The position numbers were made by a program, and so were the translations under genes. Of a DNA stretch of 64,000 nucleotides, positions 27,560-37,382 are shown one piece after another. Numbering within the stretch: position 1 is the first letter of the stretch; each line of letters starts with the position of its first letter. Location: positions 62,001 through 126,000 of the forward strand of contig NZ_NPEA01000004.1 in the NCBI RefSeq assembly GCF_002812205.1, in the 5' to 3' direction. The notes under the pieces are model-generated. The model made no database searches, had not been told where the DNA came from, and saw only the letters and a program-made list of their open reading frames with translations. This DNA is from Leptospira neocaledonica (lineage in GTDB: Bacteria; Spirochaetota; Leptospiria; Leptospirales; Leptospiraceae).

Positions 27560-28716
27560 TATTCCTCCTCTCCGAAGGAAGACTTCAAGAATAAGGATTT
27601 AAGTTCGAAAACTCCTTTCGTGACTATATCTTCTCCTTCGCTTAGTCCTTCCTTAACTTCTATATTCGTTTCTTCCGAACTTCCTAAGATCACCTTTTTA
27701 GGTACAAACGAATCGGCAGAAAGTTTCACAAAAACAAAATCGTCGTTTTGGATCTTGAAAACGGATTCCTGTGGGACGAGGATCCCAAGGCCGGTATTTG
27801 TGACTACCTTCACCGTTCCGAACAATCCGATCTTTGCCTTTCTCCCTATATTAGAAAAAGAAAATCTAGCATGGATCGTTCTGGAATCCAAATCCACCTG
27901 CTCTCCGATATGTTCCAGAACTCCCGCAAAAACAAGATCCGGATAAGAATTCAAGATCACATCGGCCTTGCTTCCTTCCGAAATTTTAGAGAGATCTCCT
28001 TCGAAAATTTTAGCCATAAACCAAAGTCTGGAAATGTTTCCAACGGTTGCCAGGTTTTGGGTCCCCGTCACAATGGAACCGGGTAGCGCGTTCCGATTTA
28101 AAACGATCCCACTCATCGGAGAATAGATATAGTATTTCCCGCTCGTTTCTTCGTTCGGTTCTAGACCGTTGGCTCTTAGATTTTCTTCCGCCGCTTTCAA
28201 ATCCGCAGCATTCACTTTCAATACCGCTTCCGCATCAATCTCTTCCTGCTTGGCAGCTAGCTTCATAGAGACTAAATTCCGAATTCTCTCCAAGTTCAGA
28301 AGAGCTGCGGAATGTTTCGTCTTGGAAGAATGAAAAGAGGATCTAAGCCTTGCTAGCTCCGGAGAATCCAGGACCGCAAGAAGTTGCCCCTTCTCAACTT
28401 TAGAACCTTCTACGAATTTGATGCTTACAAGCCTTCCCGAAACTCTGGATGGAACTTCCACCACTTGGTCCGGAACTGCGGCTACTTCCCCGATCAAAGG
28501 AATTGTACGTCTGAAATTTTTCTTTTCGATACGGATCGATTCGAGTTGAAACAAATCTCTTTGCTCCTTCTCTACTTGGATCGGTTCGAATTCCGTAGAA
28601 CTAACAGTTTCCAAGACTGTACGATTGGATTTTGACTTAAAGAATTTCTTATAAACCCAAATCGACCCTCCAATCAAGGATACCAAAATAATAATGATAA
28701 AAATGGATCGTTTCAC
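27559..28716 (-). CDS. czcB: RND periplasmic adaptor (membrane-fusion protein), CzcB type
   Basis: 385 residues with an N-terminal membrane anchor (IFIIIILVSLIGGSIWVYK), a lipoyl/barrel-sandwich half (VVEVPSRVSGRLVSIKFVEG, KGQLLAVLDSPEL), a coiled-coil hairpin (residues about 120-190), and beta-barrel and proximal domains. It joins the inner-membrane pump to the outer-membrane channel. Its ATG overlaps the channel gene's stop by 4 bases and its stop overlaps the pump start, so the three are translationally coupled. Confidence 0.88.
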   Translation of the reverse strand: MKRSIFIIIILVSLIGGSIWVYKKFFKSKSNRTVLETVSSTEFEPIQVEKEQRDLFQLESIRIEKKNFRRTIPLIGEVAAVPDQVVEVPSRVSGRLVSIKFVEGSKVEKGQLLAVLDSPELARLRSSFHSSKTKHSAALLNLERIRNLVSMKLAAKQEEIDAEAVLKVNAADLKAAEENLRANGLEPNEETSGKYYIYSPMSGIVLNRNALPGSIVTGTQNLATVGNISRLWFMAKIFEGDLSKISEGSKADVILNSYPDLVFAGVLEHIGEQVDLDSRTIHARFSFSNIGRKAKIGLFGTVKVVTNTGLGILVPQESVFKIQNDDFVFVKLSADSFVPKKVILGSSEETNIEVKEGLSEGEDIVTKGVFELKSLFLKSSFGEEE

Positions 28717-30029
28717 TGTTTGATTTCCTTTAAATGATCCTCGAAAGACAATCCGAGAGATCGAACAAGCTCTATCTGCGCGAGTGAGAATTCCGTCTTA
28801 GAAAGGATGAAATTCAATTTCGCGTTGGCTAATATTCTCTGAGAATTGAGAGCATCCGCAACTTTCATTCTTCCGAAACGGATTGCTTCTTTTAAGAGAT
28901 CTAGATCCTTATCCAAGTCCTTGATATAACTCGGATCGTACTGCTCAATTTCAGAATGAAGAGCCAAATAATTTGAAACGGAAGATACAATCTCGGTGCG
29001 AATCAAACGTTCCGTAACTTTTGCATTTTCCTGAGCTTGTTCATGTATAGCTACTGAACTTTGGATTTCCCCTTCGTATGTTCTCCATAAGGTAACAGGG
29101 AGACTTACCTGAGCACCTACTACTCTTTCATTGAAGCCGTCGTTTTGTACGAAGCCACCTATAGTAAGATTTGGAATTTTTTGGAGTTTGACTTGCTCTA
29201 ATTTTCTGGTAGCGAGTAAGATCTCGTTCTCCGATACTTCCACTTCCGGCCGATTCGTCATTGCGATCTTTACCAAACTGGAAACGTCTTTTGGGAGTTC
29301 CTTTAATTCCAAATCCGTAATATCAAATTCTATTTTTTCCTCCGGAGAAGCACCCATCAAGACGAGAAGTTCCCCTTTAGCAGTATCCGATTTTCTCCCA
29401 GCTTGCTGTAGCACTCTCCAAAGACGAAGTTCTTCCGCCTTTGCTACGTCCACATCCATAGAAGGAGCAACTCCCTCCTTTGCTCTTGCGGAAGAAAGTA
29501 TTCTTAAGTCCTTTGCAAGTTCATAGAGAGTTTTTGTTTCCTCGTATTCTCTTTTGAAACCGCTGTATCTAAGAACGGAAGAAAGAATTCTTGAAAGTAT
29601 ATTCCTTCTAGCGATCTCCAATCTTCCTGCTTGGACTTTATATTCTTCGTCCGCAACTTCAAGAGCCTTTGCTCTCTTGCCTCCAACGAATATTTCCTGA
29701 GTTACGATAATCTGTTGATTACCCGCAGTCGGCGCAGGACCACTTCCTAAGATCCCTCCCTCGGAAGTAGTTCCCTTACGATGAGCAAGATAACCTCCGA
29801 CCACCGGGTTGGAAGGGAAAAGATAAGACGCTACTTTCTTTCTACCGGCAATTTCTTTTAGTTTTAATTGTTCAATCTTGTATTCCGGATTAGAATCCAA
29901 TACGCATACGGTGATGCGTTGCAGATCCATAATACCGACACAACTCGACGGACCGGAATTTCCCCCGGCCTGGGAATATAGGGCTTCCGTCATGAAGACA
30001 CAGGAAAGCCCGAGCATAAATGCGCGCAT
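28713..30029 (-). CDS. czcC: TolC-family outer-membrane channel, CzcC type
   Basis: 438 residues with a signal peptide and long alpha-helical segments (ELYSQ...; SSARAKEGVAPSMDVDVAKA; LLKEAIRFGRMKVADALNSQ) in the twofold repeat typical of outer-membrane efflux proteins. It is the first of three overlapping pump genes and completes the envelope-spanning complex. A weak Gly/Ser-rich loop near residues 75-90 is the only unusual feature. Confidence 0.85.
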   Translation of the reverse strand: MRAFMLGLSCVFMTEALYSQAGGNSGPSSCVGIMDLQRITVCVLDSNPEYKIEQLKLKEIAGRKKVASYLFPSNPVVGGYLAHRKGTTSEGGILGSGPAPTAGNQQIIVTQEIFVGGKRAKALEVADEEYKVQAGRLEIARRNILSRILSSVLRYSGFKREYEETKTLYELAKDLRILSSARAKEGVAPSMDVDVAKAEELRLWRVLQQAGRKSDTAKGELLVLMGASPEEKIEFDITDLELKELPKDVSSLVKIAMTNRPEVEVSENEILLATRKLEQVKLQKIPNLTIGGFVQNDGFNERVVGAQVSLPVTLWRTYEGEIQSSVAIHEQAQENAKVTERLIRTEIVSSVSNYLALHSEIEQYDPSYIKDLDKDLDLLKEAIRFGRMKVADALNSQRILANAKLNFILSKTEFSLAQIELVRSLGLSFEDHLKEIKQ

Positions 30030-30087
30030 GATTCCTCCATGAAGGAACCGGATTAAATATTATAAGGTTCCTTCAAGATCGCGGGTA

Positions 30088-30441
30088 TTAAGCGATGGAG
30101 GAAATTTTAGGTGGGCGGAATAAACGGATAGGATCTTCGTAAGTGAGGATTACAGGTTCTTGGATCTGATAGAAGGATACGGAAAGGATTCCGTAGATCC
30201 TAGTCATATAGAGATCCCAAGATACGAATAGAGTTAAATTACAAGGGCAATTGATACAGATATGATTGTCCATATCGTCGTCATGATCTGGTGTGTGAAT
30301 CGCGTAAGGACAATGATCCTCGCTTTCACCCACTGCTCCGCAAACCGCTTCGTTATCGATCACTTTCTGGATAACGAAATTGCAGACGAACAGAATAATG
30401 AAAAAGCGAAGTATTCCAGTCTGTATAAGCCGCAGATTCAT
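30088..30441 (-). CDS. Small Cys/His-rich exported protein at the head of the metal operon
   Basis: 117 residues. An N-terminal hydrophobic stretch (RFFIILFVCNFVIQ) is followed by clustered metal ligands: HCPYAIHTPDHDDD, then NHICINCPCN. The C-terminal third is neutral. It lies 58 bases upstream of the CzcC-type gene in the same direction and probably leads its transcript. Small Cys/His proteins in this position often bind or sense the exported metal in the periplasm; family not recognised with certainty. Confidence 0.65.
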   Translation of the reverse strand: MNLRLIQTGILRFFIILFVCNFVIQKVIDNEAVCGAVGESEDHCPYAIHTPDHDDDMDNHICINCPCNLTLFVSWDLYMTRIYGILSVSFYQIQEPVILTYEDPIRLFRPPKISSIA

Positions 30442-30539
30442 GGTTATCTCATTACACTGGGACTACTCAGTTTCTTCATTTCAAGCAAAAAAAGGTAGGA
30501 AGACAAAAAAACCAGTCCTGCTTAAATACATTCCTTTGG

Positions 30540-30890
30540 TCATAAGAGTTTGATTCCAAATCTCTCTAAGATAAGGTTAAATGAAAAAAACAAGGCCACT
30601 GTTAAAAGGATACATAAACCTATTGCGGACCAAAACCCAAAACTCGCATATAATTTCGGAAAGACCAAGAACATAGGAAGAGTGGGAAGAACAAACCAAA
30701 AAGTATAGTACGCATGATTTGAGATCTTTTCCTGTTCAGCTTTTTCAAACTGCAGCCAAAGCAAAGTTAAGATGGTTACAATCGGTAAGGAGGCAATCAG
30801 TCCTCCAATCTTGTCGCTTCTTTTTGCAATTTCTGAAATCAGAACAACTAGGCCAGAAGTGACTGCGTATTTGAAGATGAGGTACAACAT
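30540..30890 (-). CDS. DUF3147-like small membrane protein
   Basis: 116 residues with four membrane segments (LIFKYAVTSGLVVLISEIA, LIASLPIVTILTLLWL, TFWFVLPTLPMFLVFP, SAIGLCILLTVALFFSF). The phrase RSDKIGGLIASLPI matches the DUF3147 family of four-helix inner-membrane proteins of unknown role. It is 99 bases upstream of the metal operon in the same direction; a functional link is not shown. Confidence 0.75.
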   Translation of the reverse strand: MLYLIFKYAVTSGLVVLISEIAKRSDKIGGLIASLPIVTILTLLWLQFEKAEQEKISNHAYYTFWFVLPTLPMFLVFPKLYASFGFWSAIGLCILLTVALFFSFNLILERFGIKLL

Positions 30891-30927
30891 AATACGACAA
30901 CAAGGATATGTTTCGTATTTTTAGAAA

Positions 30928-31434
30928 TTATAATTTGGAAATATCTCGGCAGTCTATTTCGAAATCCTGGATAGATTGCAGTTGTGCGAGATCGGGAGAG
31001 ATTTTTAAACCAGTCTGGCTAAATTTTCCCTTCTCCATTTTACTATATCCGATTGAAACGCGAAACGTATCGATAGAATTTATATTTTCAAAGTCCTCGC
31101 CGATTTTAAGTTTATGAGATTGTCCTGGCAATATAAGAGAAATCGTTTTAGCGAGATTTTTTGTTTGCTCTTCAGAAGTTTTGGAATTCTTTGCGGAACC
31201 GAAAAAATATCCTAACTTTGCTTCTGAATGATTTCTTTCGATGGAAGGCAAAGCCGTATTTAATAATATTACAGGATCAGAATCCCTGTTTTTGATTGTT
31301 ATTTCATTTAAGATCTGATCGCAACGAATATGGTCCAATGCAAGAGAATTGGGTGCCTGCTGGAAGTCGCCTATTCCTTTACATGAAAAGAATGCGAAGA
31401 AAAAAAGAAGATTAAACAAAAACTTTGCATTCAT
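30928..31434 (-). CDS. Lipoprotein of unknown function
   Basis: 168 residues from ATG 31434, which starts a clean signal (KFLFNLLFFFAFFSC) with a lipobox. The frame extends to 31530 but would add 32 residues before the signal, so I use the internal start. The body is beta-rich (ITIKNRDSDPVILLNTALP, SIDTFRVSIGYSKMEKG). No known family recognised. Confidence 0.6.
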   Translation of the reverse strand: MNAKFLFNLLFFFAFFSCKGIGDFQQAPNSLALDHIRCDQILNEITIKNRDSDPVILLNTALPSIERNHSEAKLGYFFGSAKNSKTSEEQTKNLAKTISLILPGQSHKLKIGEDFENINSIDTFRVSIGYSKMEKGKFSQTGLKISPDLAQLQSIQDFEIDCRDISKL

Positions 31435-31629
31435 AATCGTATACTCTTGTAATATTTCAGATGGGATCAATGAAAAGACGAAAAATCCTTTTCGAATTCG
31501 AATACATTTCTTCAAAATGTAATGAATCATCTCCGGCCCATTTGAGAAATTTTTTCATAAAAATTAAAAGCCAAAAATACAAACTTTGCATATTTTGTTT
31601 TTCTTAAGGAAAAGCAATAAGGACACTCT

Positions 31630-34600
31630 ATGATAGAAAAGCTCGTGGAATTATCGATTCGCAAAAAAGGTACAGTCCTAATCATCGGCGCCGTATTTTG
31701 TATTATCGGTCTTTTTAATGCTTTTAAACTTCCTATAGATGCGGTTCCGGACGTAACGAACGTTCAAGTCACCGCGGTTACTTCTTCGCCCGGTTTGACC
31801 CCGTTCGAGGTAGAACAGTTCATTACCTACCCGATAGAATTAGAATTAAATGGAATTCCGGGAGCAAAAGAGATCCGCTCCATTTCCCGCGCAGGAGTTA
31901 GTTCCGTTTCCGTGATCTTCGAAGACGGGACGGATATATGGTTTGCAAGACAACTTGTAAATGAACGCCTAAAAATAGTAGGTGGTCAAATTCCACCGGA
32001 ATACGGTTCTCCCGAATTAGCTCCAGTGGCTACCGCCTTAGGGGATATCTATGAGTTTACTCTTTCCTCAGACCAACATTCTCCAACGGAACTTAGAAGT
32101 TATATAGATTGGGACTTATCCAGAAAACTGAAATCTGTTCCAGGCGTAATCGAAGTAAATACGTTAGGTGGGACCTTAAAACAATACCAAGTGCTTATCG
32201 ATCCCAAAAGATTAGCGGCTCATAATCTTACTGTGACTGAGATCTTGGACGATATTAAAGCCGCCAACTTCAATACCGGAGGAGGATACGTCCAAAAGGG
32301 AGAAGAACAATTAGTAATTCGAGGCGAAGGACAATTTGGAGGCATAGAAGAATTAAGACGTGTCGCAGTCAGAACTTCCGCAGACGGTATTCCTCTTCTA
32401 TTAGGTCAAATCGCTAAAGTGGAAGAAGGGCCCGCGCTTCGCTTCGGTATTGCAACCCAAAAAGGAAAGGAAGTAGTTGCTGCTACGGTGATAATGCTTC
32501 TAGGACAAAATTCCAGAGATGTAGTCGATCGAGTCCGCGAAAAAGTAAATGAGGTCAAACCTACTCTTCCAAAAGGAATGAAACTGGAACCTTTTTACGA
32601 CCGTTCCGAATTTATCAATAGAGCATTAAAAACGGTTTTCATGAATTTGAGCGAAGGAGCAGTCCTTGTATTTCTTGCATTAGTCCTAACCTTAGGTACT
32701 GCAAAGGGAGGTGCTTTAGTCGCTGCGGCAATCCCAGTTTCCATGTTAGTTGCAGTTATATTTATGCGGCAATTGGGAGTCGTAGGAAACCTGATGTCTT
32801 TAGGCGCTCTCGATTTCGGTCTACTTGTGGACGGTTCCATTGTAATGCTCGAATCGGTGCTCGCGGGCTTTTATCTGGGAAGAAAAAATTTCGATCGGCC
32901 TATGAACGAAGAAGAACTTCGCATCGCGACTGAAAACATTATCTCGGATCGATGCAAACGAGTAGCAAAGGCTGCAGCTTTTTCGGTAGCGATCATTATG
33001 TTAGTCTATCTTCCGCTTATGGTATTAGAAGGAGTGGAAGGTAGAATGTTTCGCCCCATGGCGATTACAGTCGCCTTGGCACTTGCAAGTGCGTTAATCT
33101 TTTCAGTTACTATCTTCCCCGCAAGTCTTGCCTATGCCTATAAACGTCCGTTTATTCATAAGGCACATGCCTGGGAAAAAATAGAAGAATACTATATTAA
33201 ACTTTTGGAATGGGGATGGGTCCGAAAAAAGCAGATCATACTTTTTTCCGTTGGAATCATCGTTTTCTCCTTCTTATCCGGAAACTTCCTCGGATCGGAA
33301 TTTTTACCCAGGATCGATGAGGGGGAACTGGAGATTGATGCCAAACGACTCCCCTCTACCGCAATAGATTATTCCAGAGATTTAAACATCGAAATCGAAG
33401 AGGTTCTCTCCGGATTTCCGGAAATTGCAAGTGTGGTCTCTCGTGTTGGCCGTGGAGAATCGGCGGCGGAACCGTTAGGAACGGAAGAAACCTCCGTGAT
33501 GGTAAAATTAAAACCCAAAGATGAATGGGTAAATGCGGACTCTAGGGAAGAACTAATGGATAAGATCAAAAACAAACTGATCGCTGAAGTTCCATCCACT
33601 TATTTTAGTATGTCCCAGCCTATCGAGAACAGGGTAAACTCTCTTCTTACGGGTTCCAAGGCAGATGTGGTCGTAAAGATATATGGAGATGATCTAAAAA
33701 CGATCAAATCAATAGGAGATAAGATTGCCTCTACCATGCAGAAAGTGCAAGGAACGGGCGACCTACGTGTTCAAAGAGTTCTCGGCCTTCCTATGCTCCA
33801 GATCAATACGAACTATGATAGGATGGCTCGGTATGGAGTCTCCGCATCTGAAATTCTTAGAACGGTAGAGATGATGAGAGTCGGCGCGAAGGCTGGAAAA
33901 ATATTCGAAGGAATGAGAAGATACGATCTTGTATTAAGACTAGATTTGGAAGCGGATGATTTACCCGAAGTTGCGAATATTCCGATCATGACAGCTTCCG
34001 GTAATACGATCCCTCTCGGACAGGTTGCAGATATTGAAGTTTTAGATTCTGCGGCAGCAATCTATAGAGAAGCTCTCAAAAGAAGGATCTTTGTAGAAGT
34101 GAATATCCGAGGAAGAGATTTAGTCGGTTATATCAATGAGGCCAAAGAAAAAGTGCAACCGATTGCAGACAGTCTTCCTCCCGGATACGAAATCGAATGG
34201 GGAGGACAGTTCGACAATTTCGTCCGAGCAAAAAATAGGCTGATCCTTGTTGTCCCTGTTGCATTAGCTATCATATTCTTCATGCTTATGGCAGCTTTCA
34301 ATAGTGTGTATTATGCGCTGGGAGTCTTCGCAGTAGTTCCTTTGGCAACCGCAGGTGGAATTTTGGGCTTAGTGTTACGCGGCTTACCCTTTAGTATCCC
34401 TGCCGCAGTCGGATTTATCGCAGTAAGCGGAATTGCTGTTTTAAACGGAGTAGTTTACGCCTCCACATTAAAGGAAGAAATTCAATTAGGAAAACGAATT
34501 GAAGACGCGGTAATTTCTGCTGGGATCCTTTCCTTACGACCGGTCTTAACTACGGAGTTTATCGCCGCTATCGGGTTTCTTCCTATGGCCATTTCTAGCA

Positions 34601-34902
34601 TGGCTGGGGCGGAAGTGCAAAGGCCGTTGGCGACTGTAGTGATCGCAGGAGTTTTGGTTGCAACTGCGTTATCTCGTTTGGTTCTTCCTATCGTAATGGA
34701 AACACTTTTAGGTTGGGATGAAGCACGGATAAAGAGAAACGAAGAGATCCGTAGGAAGAAGGAAAGTACGTATATTCGGATCGATATCGGAGAGCACCAC
34801 TCCACTGCCATGGTAGAACATCATAGTGAAGTTCTGATTGATGAGAATGGTCATGAGCCGGAGTTGATCAAGAAGAAGGGTCCGGGAAAGAAGAGGAAAT
34901 GA
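31630..34902 (+). CDS. Second heavy-metal efflux RND pump, CzcA/CusA-like, without adjacent adaptor or channel
   Basis: 1090 residues, slightly longer than usual because of a C-terminal tail rich in His, Glu and Lys ([16 protein letters not shown]) ending in a basic stretch. The TM4 motif is [15 protein letters not shown] (about 395-409), keeping the two Asp and the Glu of divalent HME pumps but with Ser in place of the usual final Asn. [13 protein letters not shown] and [17 protein letters not shown] are family blocks. RBS AAGGA is near the ATG at 31630. No adaptor or channel gene is beside it, so it may use those at 28713-30029 or work with distant partners. Confidence 0.88.
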   Translation: MIEKLVELSIRKKGTVLIIGAVFCIIGLFNAFKLPIDAVPDVTNVQVTAVTSSPGLTPFEVEQFITYPIELELNGIPGAKEIRSISRAGVSSVSVIFEDGTDIWFARQLVNERLKIVGGQIPPEYGSPELAPVATALGDIYEFTLSSDQHSPTELRSYIDWDLSRKLKSVPGVIEVNTLGGTLKQYQVLIDPKRLAAHNLTVTEILDDIKAANFNTGGGYVQKGEEQLVIRGEGQFGGIEELRRVAVRTSADGIPLLLGQIAKVEEGPALRFGIATQKGKEVVAATVIMLLGQNSRDVVDRVREKVNEVKPTLPKGMKLEPFYDRSEFINRALKTVFMNLSEGAVLVFLALVLTLGTAKGGALVAAAIPVSMLVAVIFMRQLGVVGNLMSLGALDFGLLVDGSIVMLESVLAGFYLGRKNFDRPMNEEELRIATENIISDRCKRVAKAAAFSVAIIMLVYLPLMVLEGVEGRMFRPMAITVALALASALIFSVTIFPASLAYAYKRPFIHKAHAWEKIEEYYIKLLEWGWVRKKQIILFSVGIIVFSFLSGNFLGSEFLPRIDEGELEIDAKRLPSTAIDYSRDLNIEIEEVLSGFPEIASVVSRVGRGESAAEPLGTEETSVMVKLKPKDEWVNADSREELMDKIKNKLIAEVPSTYFSMSQPIENRVNSLLTGSKADVVVKIYGDDLKTIKSIGDKIASTMQKVQGTGDLRVQRVLGLPMLQINTNYDRMARYGVSASEILRTVEMMRVGAKAGKIFEGMRRYDLVLRLDLEADDLPEVANIPIMTASGNTIPLGQVADIEVLDSAAAIYREALKRRIFVEVNIRGRDLVGYINEAKEKVQPIADSLPPGYEIEWGGQFDNFVRAKNRLILVVPVALAIIFFMLMAAFNSVYYALGVFAVVPLATAGGILGLVLRGLPFSIPAAVGFIAVSGIAVLNGVVYASTLKEEIQLGKRIEDAVISAGILSLRPVLTTEFIAAIGFLPMAISSMAGAEVQRPLATVVIAGVLVATALSRLVLPIVMETLLGWDEARIKRNEEIRRKKESTYIRIDIGEHHSTAMVEHHSEVLIDENGHEPELIKKKGPGKKRK

Positions 34903-34965
34903 TACAGATTACGCATTATGGAAAGCAGTTGGTAATTCGAGTTGTAATCATTAATTTAATTTACG

Positions 34966-35517
34966 TTATTTCCCTCTAAACGAATATATTTCACCAATTA
35001 TATCTGTTCGGAGTCTTAAGAATACCTTCTCCATCTCTCCAACAGATTTAACTGCATTTTCTTCCTCCGATATCATTTCTGAAACTTTATCAAAAGCAGA
35101 ATCTGCCATAATGAGTAACTTTTTATACAGTGAATTATCTATTGCGATAAAATTATCGATGAAATTGATCCTGAGTTCACTAAGAAACGTCAGCAAAGAT
35201 GAATTCAATTTTATCTTCTGGCCTATTGTTTTTTTAGATAAGTTATACTTTTGAAGATCATTAGCGATTGATTTAAAAAGTTCAAAATAATCTTTCATTC
35301 TGTAATCGAGAATTAAAGCCTTTATACCTTGAATTTTTCGATCTTTCTCCTTTTCGTCAGTGTCTAGACCGGTCTTTGTCCAAAATAAATATATGGTAGT
35401 TAATAAATTTGTGAAACTTAACACTACTACACAGATTTTATACGTTACGTCCAACCAATCCAAGTGGCAATCAGTCAATTGCAGTAGAGTTTCGTAATAT
35501 TCTATCAACGGCGTCAT
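34966..35517 (-). CDS. Single-pass membrane protein of the HATPase/STAS operon
   Basis: 183 residues. One membrane helix lies at about 26-46 (ICVVVLSFTNLLTTIYLFW). The rest is a charged helical region (DTDEKEKDRKIQGIKALI, DKVSEMISEEENAVKSV), probably cytoplasmic. It starts 47 bases inside the STAS-like gene and ends the operon. Its position suggests it is the output component of the module, perhaps a membrane-acting effector, but no toxin or channel motif is visible. Confidence 0.6.
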   Translation of the reverse strand: MTPLIEYYETLLQLTDCHLDWLDVTYKICVVVLSFTNLLTTIYLFWTKTGLDTDEKEKDRKIQGIKALILDYRMKDYFELFKSIANDLQKYNLSKKTIGQKIKLNSSLLTFLSELRINFIDNFIAIDNSLYKKLLIMADSAFDKVSEMISEEENAVKSVGEMEKVFLRLRTDIIGEIYSFRGK

Positions 35518-35809
35518 TCAAGGATTTTTCATAAGGGAAACTACCCTTACTTTCAAACTTAACTTTTTTAAAAAAATCTTCTCGCCCAAGTTTCCGAACC
35601 ACATTAACAAAAAGCTCTTCGAAAAATGAAGGATTAATCGAATATATATCAGTAGGAATTCTTATAATAATTTCTTTGTTATTATCTTCCAAATTATCTA
35701 GATTAGATTGTTTTCGGACCGTCATTCCTCGATCACGTCCAGTAAAGACTTTCGCACGGGCGTCCCGAAAGTCATCTAAATCGATGATATTTCCTTTACT
35801 CTTTTTCAT
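35471..35809 (-). CDS. STAS-like (DUF4325-type) protein
   Basis: 112 residues from ATG 35809; a TTG at 35824 is an alternative. The N-terminus GNIIDLDDFRDARAK is followed by a basic stretch and then a beta-alpha domain (EIIIRIPTDIYSINPSFFEE, KKVKFESKGSFPYEKSLNDA) resembling STAS-like DUF4325 proteins, which are encoded next to GHKL ATPases. By analogy with anti-anti-sigma factors it may bind the ATPase and be switched by phosphorylation; no conserved Ser can be assigned with certainty. It starts 7 bases after the ATPase stop. Confidence 0.6.
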   Translation of the reverse strand: MKKSKGNIIDLDDFRDARAKVFTGRDRGMTVRKQSNLDNLEDNNKEIIIRIPTDIYSINPSFFEELFVNVVRKLGREDFFKKVKFESKGSFPYEKSLNDAVDRILRNSTAID

Positions 35810-35816
35810 GGCCAAT

Positions 35817-37184
35817 TTACTCAAATTGTATCCTTGCGCTTATTAATGTCCCTGGAAAGTGAAATTTCCTAGTACGAACATACTTTTTATCCGGTAATTC
35901 TTCCAAATTTCCAGATGAATTAAAAGACATAACTTTGAAAACATCGTCTCCATTGCTTCTTTCGTTTATTCCATATTCTCCGCTAAATTGTATATTTGTT
36001 GAACCAGATATAATATTAAGCCTCGAAATCAAGTCTTTACCTTTAGATCCCCTTAAATTGAAGAAACTCTCAATAAATCGAATGGAACCATTTCCTCTTT
36101 TTAAAAATTTGTCTGTGGAAACTGAAGTTACTCCTTCTTGTAACGCATAAAGTGTCCAAAGAGATTCTTCTGTAACACCAGATATTCCAAGCAATTTTCT
36201 TAACGAGAATTTACCTGATAGTTCATTCATCTTACTTACAATCTCTCTATTTGGGCAATCTGGATCTTTAAATTTGTCGTAAATCGTTTTTCCAAAATTC
36301 ATAATAACTAAACGAAATATAGAAATACGTTTTCCATTTTCTTCCTTTTCTTGAAAATATCCAATCGAATACCTTACTTCATTACTGGAATGTTCTTCTG
36401 CGTTTATAAGTATTTCACCAACAACAGTGCATAGATCATGCAAGTTCTCCGGTGGCAATTCTCTATTTAATCTTGCAAGGCATTCTTTAACGTAATCAAC
36501 CAATTCTGTAGTATCTATATCCTTTTGATTTTCAAGATGTTTCTTCTTTTTCCCTCTTCTCTCATGAATTCGCAATTTGTACGGAATAATATCTTTATGA
36601 CTCTTTCCTAGATTCGTAAAGATATCTATCGAACCAACTGTAGTCAGCATTTTTCCAACATCTTGGTTATTAATATGTCTTCCGTTAATAGTCTTTATTC
36701 GCTTTTCCTTATGATCTTTTCGTCTTTCATAAAAATAAATAATTTCAAGAATAATAATATCCAATAAAACTTGAGCACCCAGATCAATTTCTTCAGTTAA
36801 AGAATAATCGATATTAACTTCAACGGAATGCGGAAAAATAAAAAGTGACATTAGATCAGCAAGGAAATTAGTACTCTCCTCTTCGTTATCCAAAAGCGAA
36901 AATTTTTTCGGAACAAATATTACACCATCCTTGGGTGGTGTTCTTTTCTCTATTTCATCAAAATAAAAAGGTGATCGATCATCAAAAAGTAAATCATTCA
37001 AATTGGGAGGTGTGTATCGTCTCAGAAACTCACGATAGGTTAGGGCTTCTTCCGTAACTCTTGTACGTTTTTTCTTTTTTCTCTCCTTTTGTAATTTTAC
37101 AAAACGCCTCCTTGCTTTTCTCTTTATTTCTTTTTCTAAACTCTTTTTAGGATGCTTTAATTTTCGTAATTCCTCTTGCTTCAT
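35817..37184 (-). CDS. GHKL/HATPase-domain protein heading a three-gene operon
   Basis: 455 residues. The first 60 are very basic (KKSLEKEIKRKARRRFVKL). About 100-230 is a domain I do not recognise (DLGAQVLLDIIILEIIYFYE). The ATP-binding fold follows: N-box VVGEILINAEEHSS (about 254-267, Glu257, Asn261, His265), a G1-like MNFGKTIYDKF, a G2-like RGNGSIRFIESFF (363-375) and a final PGTLISARI strand. No phospho-acceptor His domain is present, so it is not a normal sensor kinase and is closer to RsbW-like or DUF4325-partner ATPases. It is followed by STAS-like and membrane genes with overlaps, and faces a recombinase gene across a palindromic operator. Confidence 0.7.
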   Translation of the reverse strand: MKQEELRKLKHPKKSLEKEIKRKARRRFVKLQKERKKKKRTRVTEEALTYREFLRRYTPPNLNDLLFDDRSPFYFDEIEKRTPPKDGVIFVPKKFSLLDNEEESTNFLADLMSLFIFPHSVEVNIDYSLTEEIDLGAQVLLDIIILEIIYFYERRKDHKEKRIKTINGRHINNQDVGKMLTTVGSIDIFTNLGKSHKDIIPYKLRIHERRGKKKKHLENQKDIDTTELVDYVKECLARLNRELPPENLHDLCTVVGEILINAEEHSSNEVRYSIGYFQEKEENGKRISIFRLVIMNFGKTIYDKFKDPDCPNREIVSKMNELSGKFSLRKLLGISGVTEESLWTLYALQEGVTSVSTDKFLKRGNGSIRFIESFFNLRGSKGKDLISRLNIISGSTNIQFSGEYGINERSNGDDVFKVMSFNSSGNLEELPDKKYVRTRKFHFPGTLISARIQFE

Positions 37185-37204
37185 TTAATTACTTTTTCAC
37201 CTAA

Positions 37205-37259
37205 TCATTCCGTGCTTCAAAACCAATTACATTCCGCTTTCAGAAAAGAAACGGAATGT
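37205..37259. promoter_or_regulatory. Palindromic operator-like site between divergent genes
   Basis: ACATTCCG (37229-37236) and CGGAATGT (37252-37259) form a perfect 8-base inverted repeat with 15 bases between. A further CATTCCG lies at about 37205-37211. The site is in the 198-base divergent intergenic region between the HATPase operon (start 37184) and the tyrosine recombinase (start 37383), so one regulator could control both directions. The regulator is not identified. Confidence 0.6.
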
Positions 37260-37382
37260 GTTTTATGTTTTTATAATATTATAAAATTACTTTTTTAAAT
37301 TTTGAAATCAGAAAAATCCTTTTCTTTTTCTCAACAAAAAGCTACACATCCGGTTAGCCTCATTTTGGATTAGCTGAAAATC

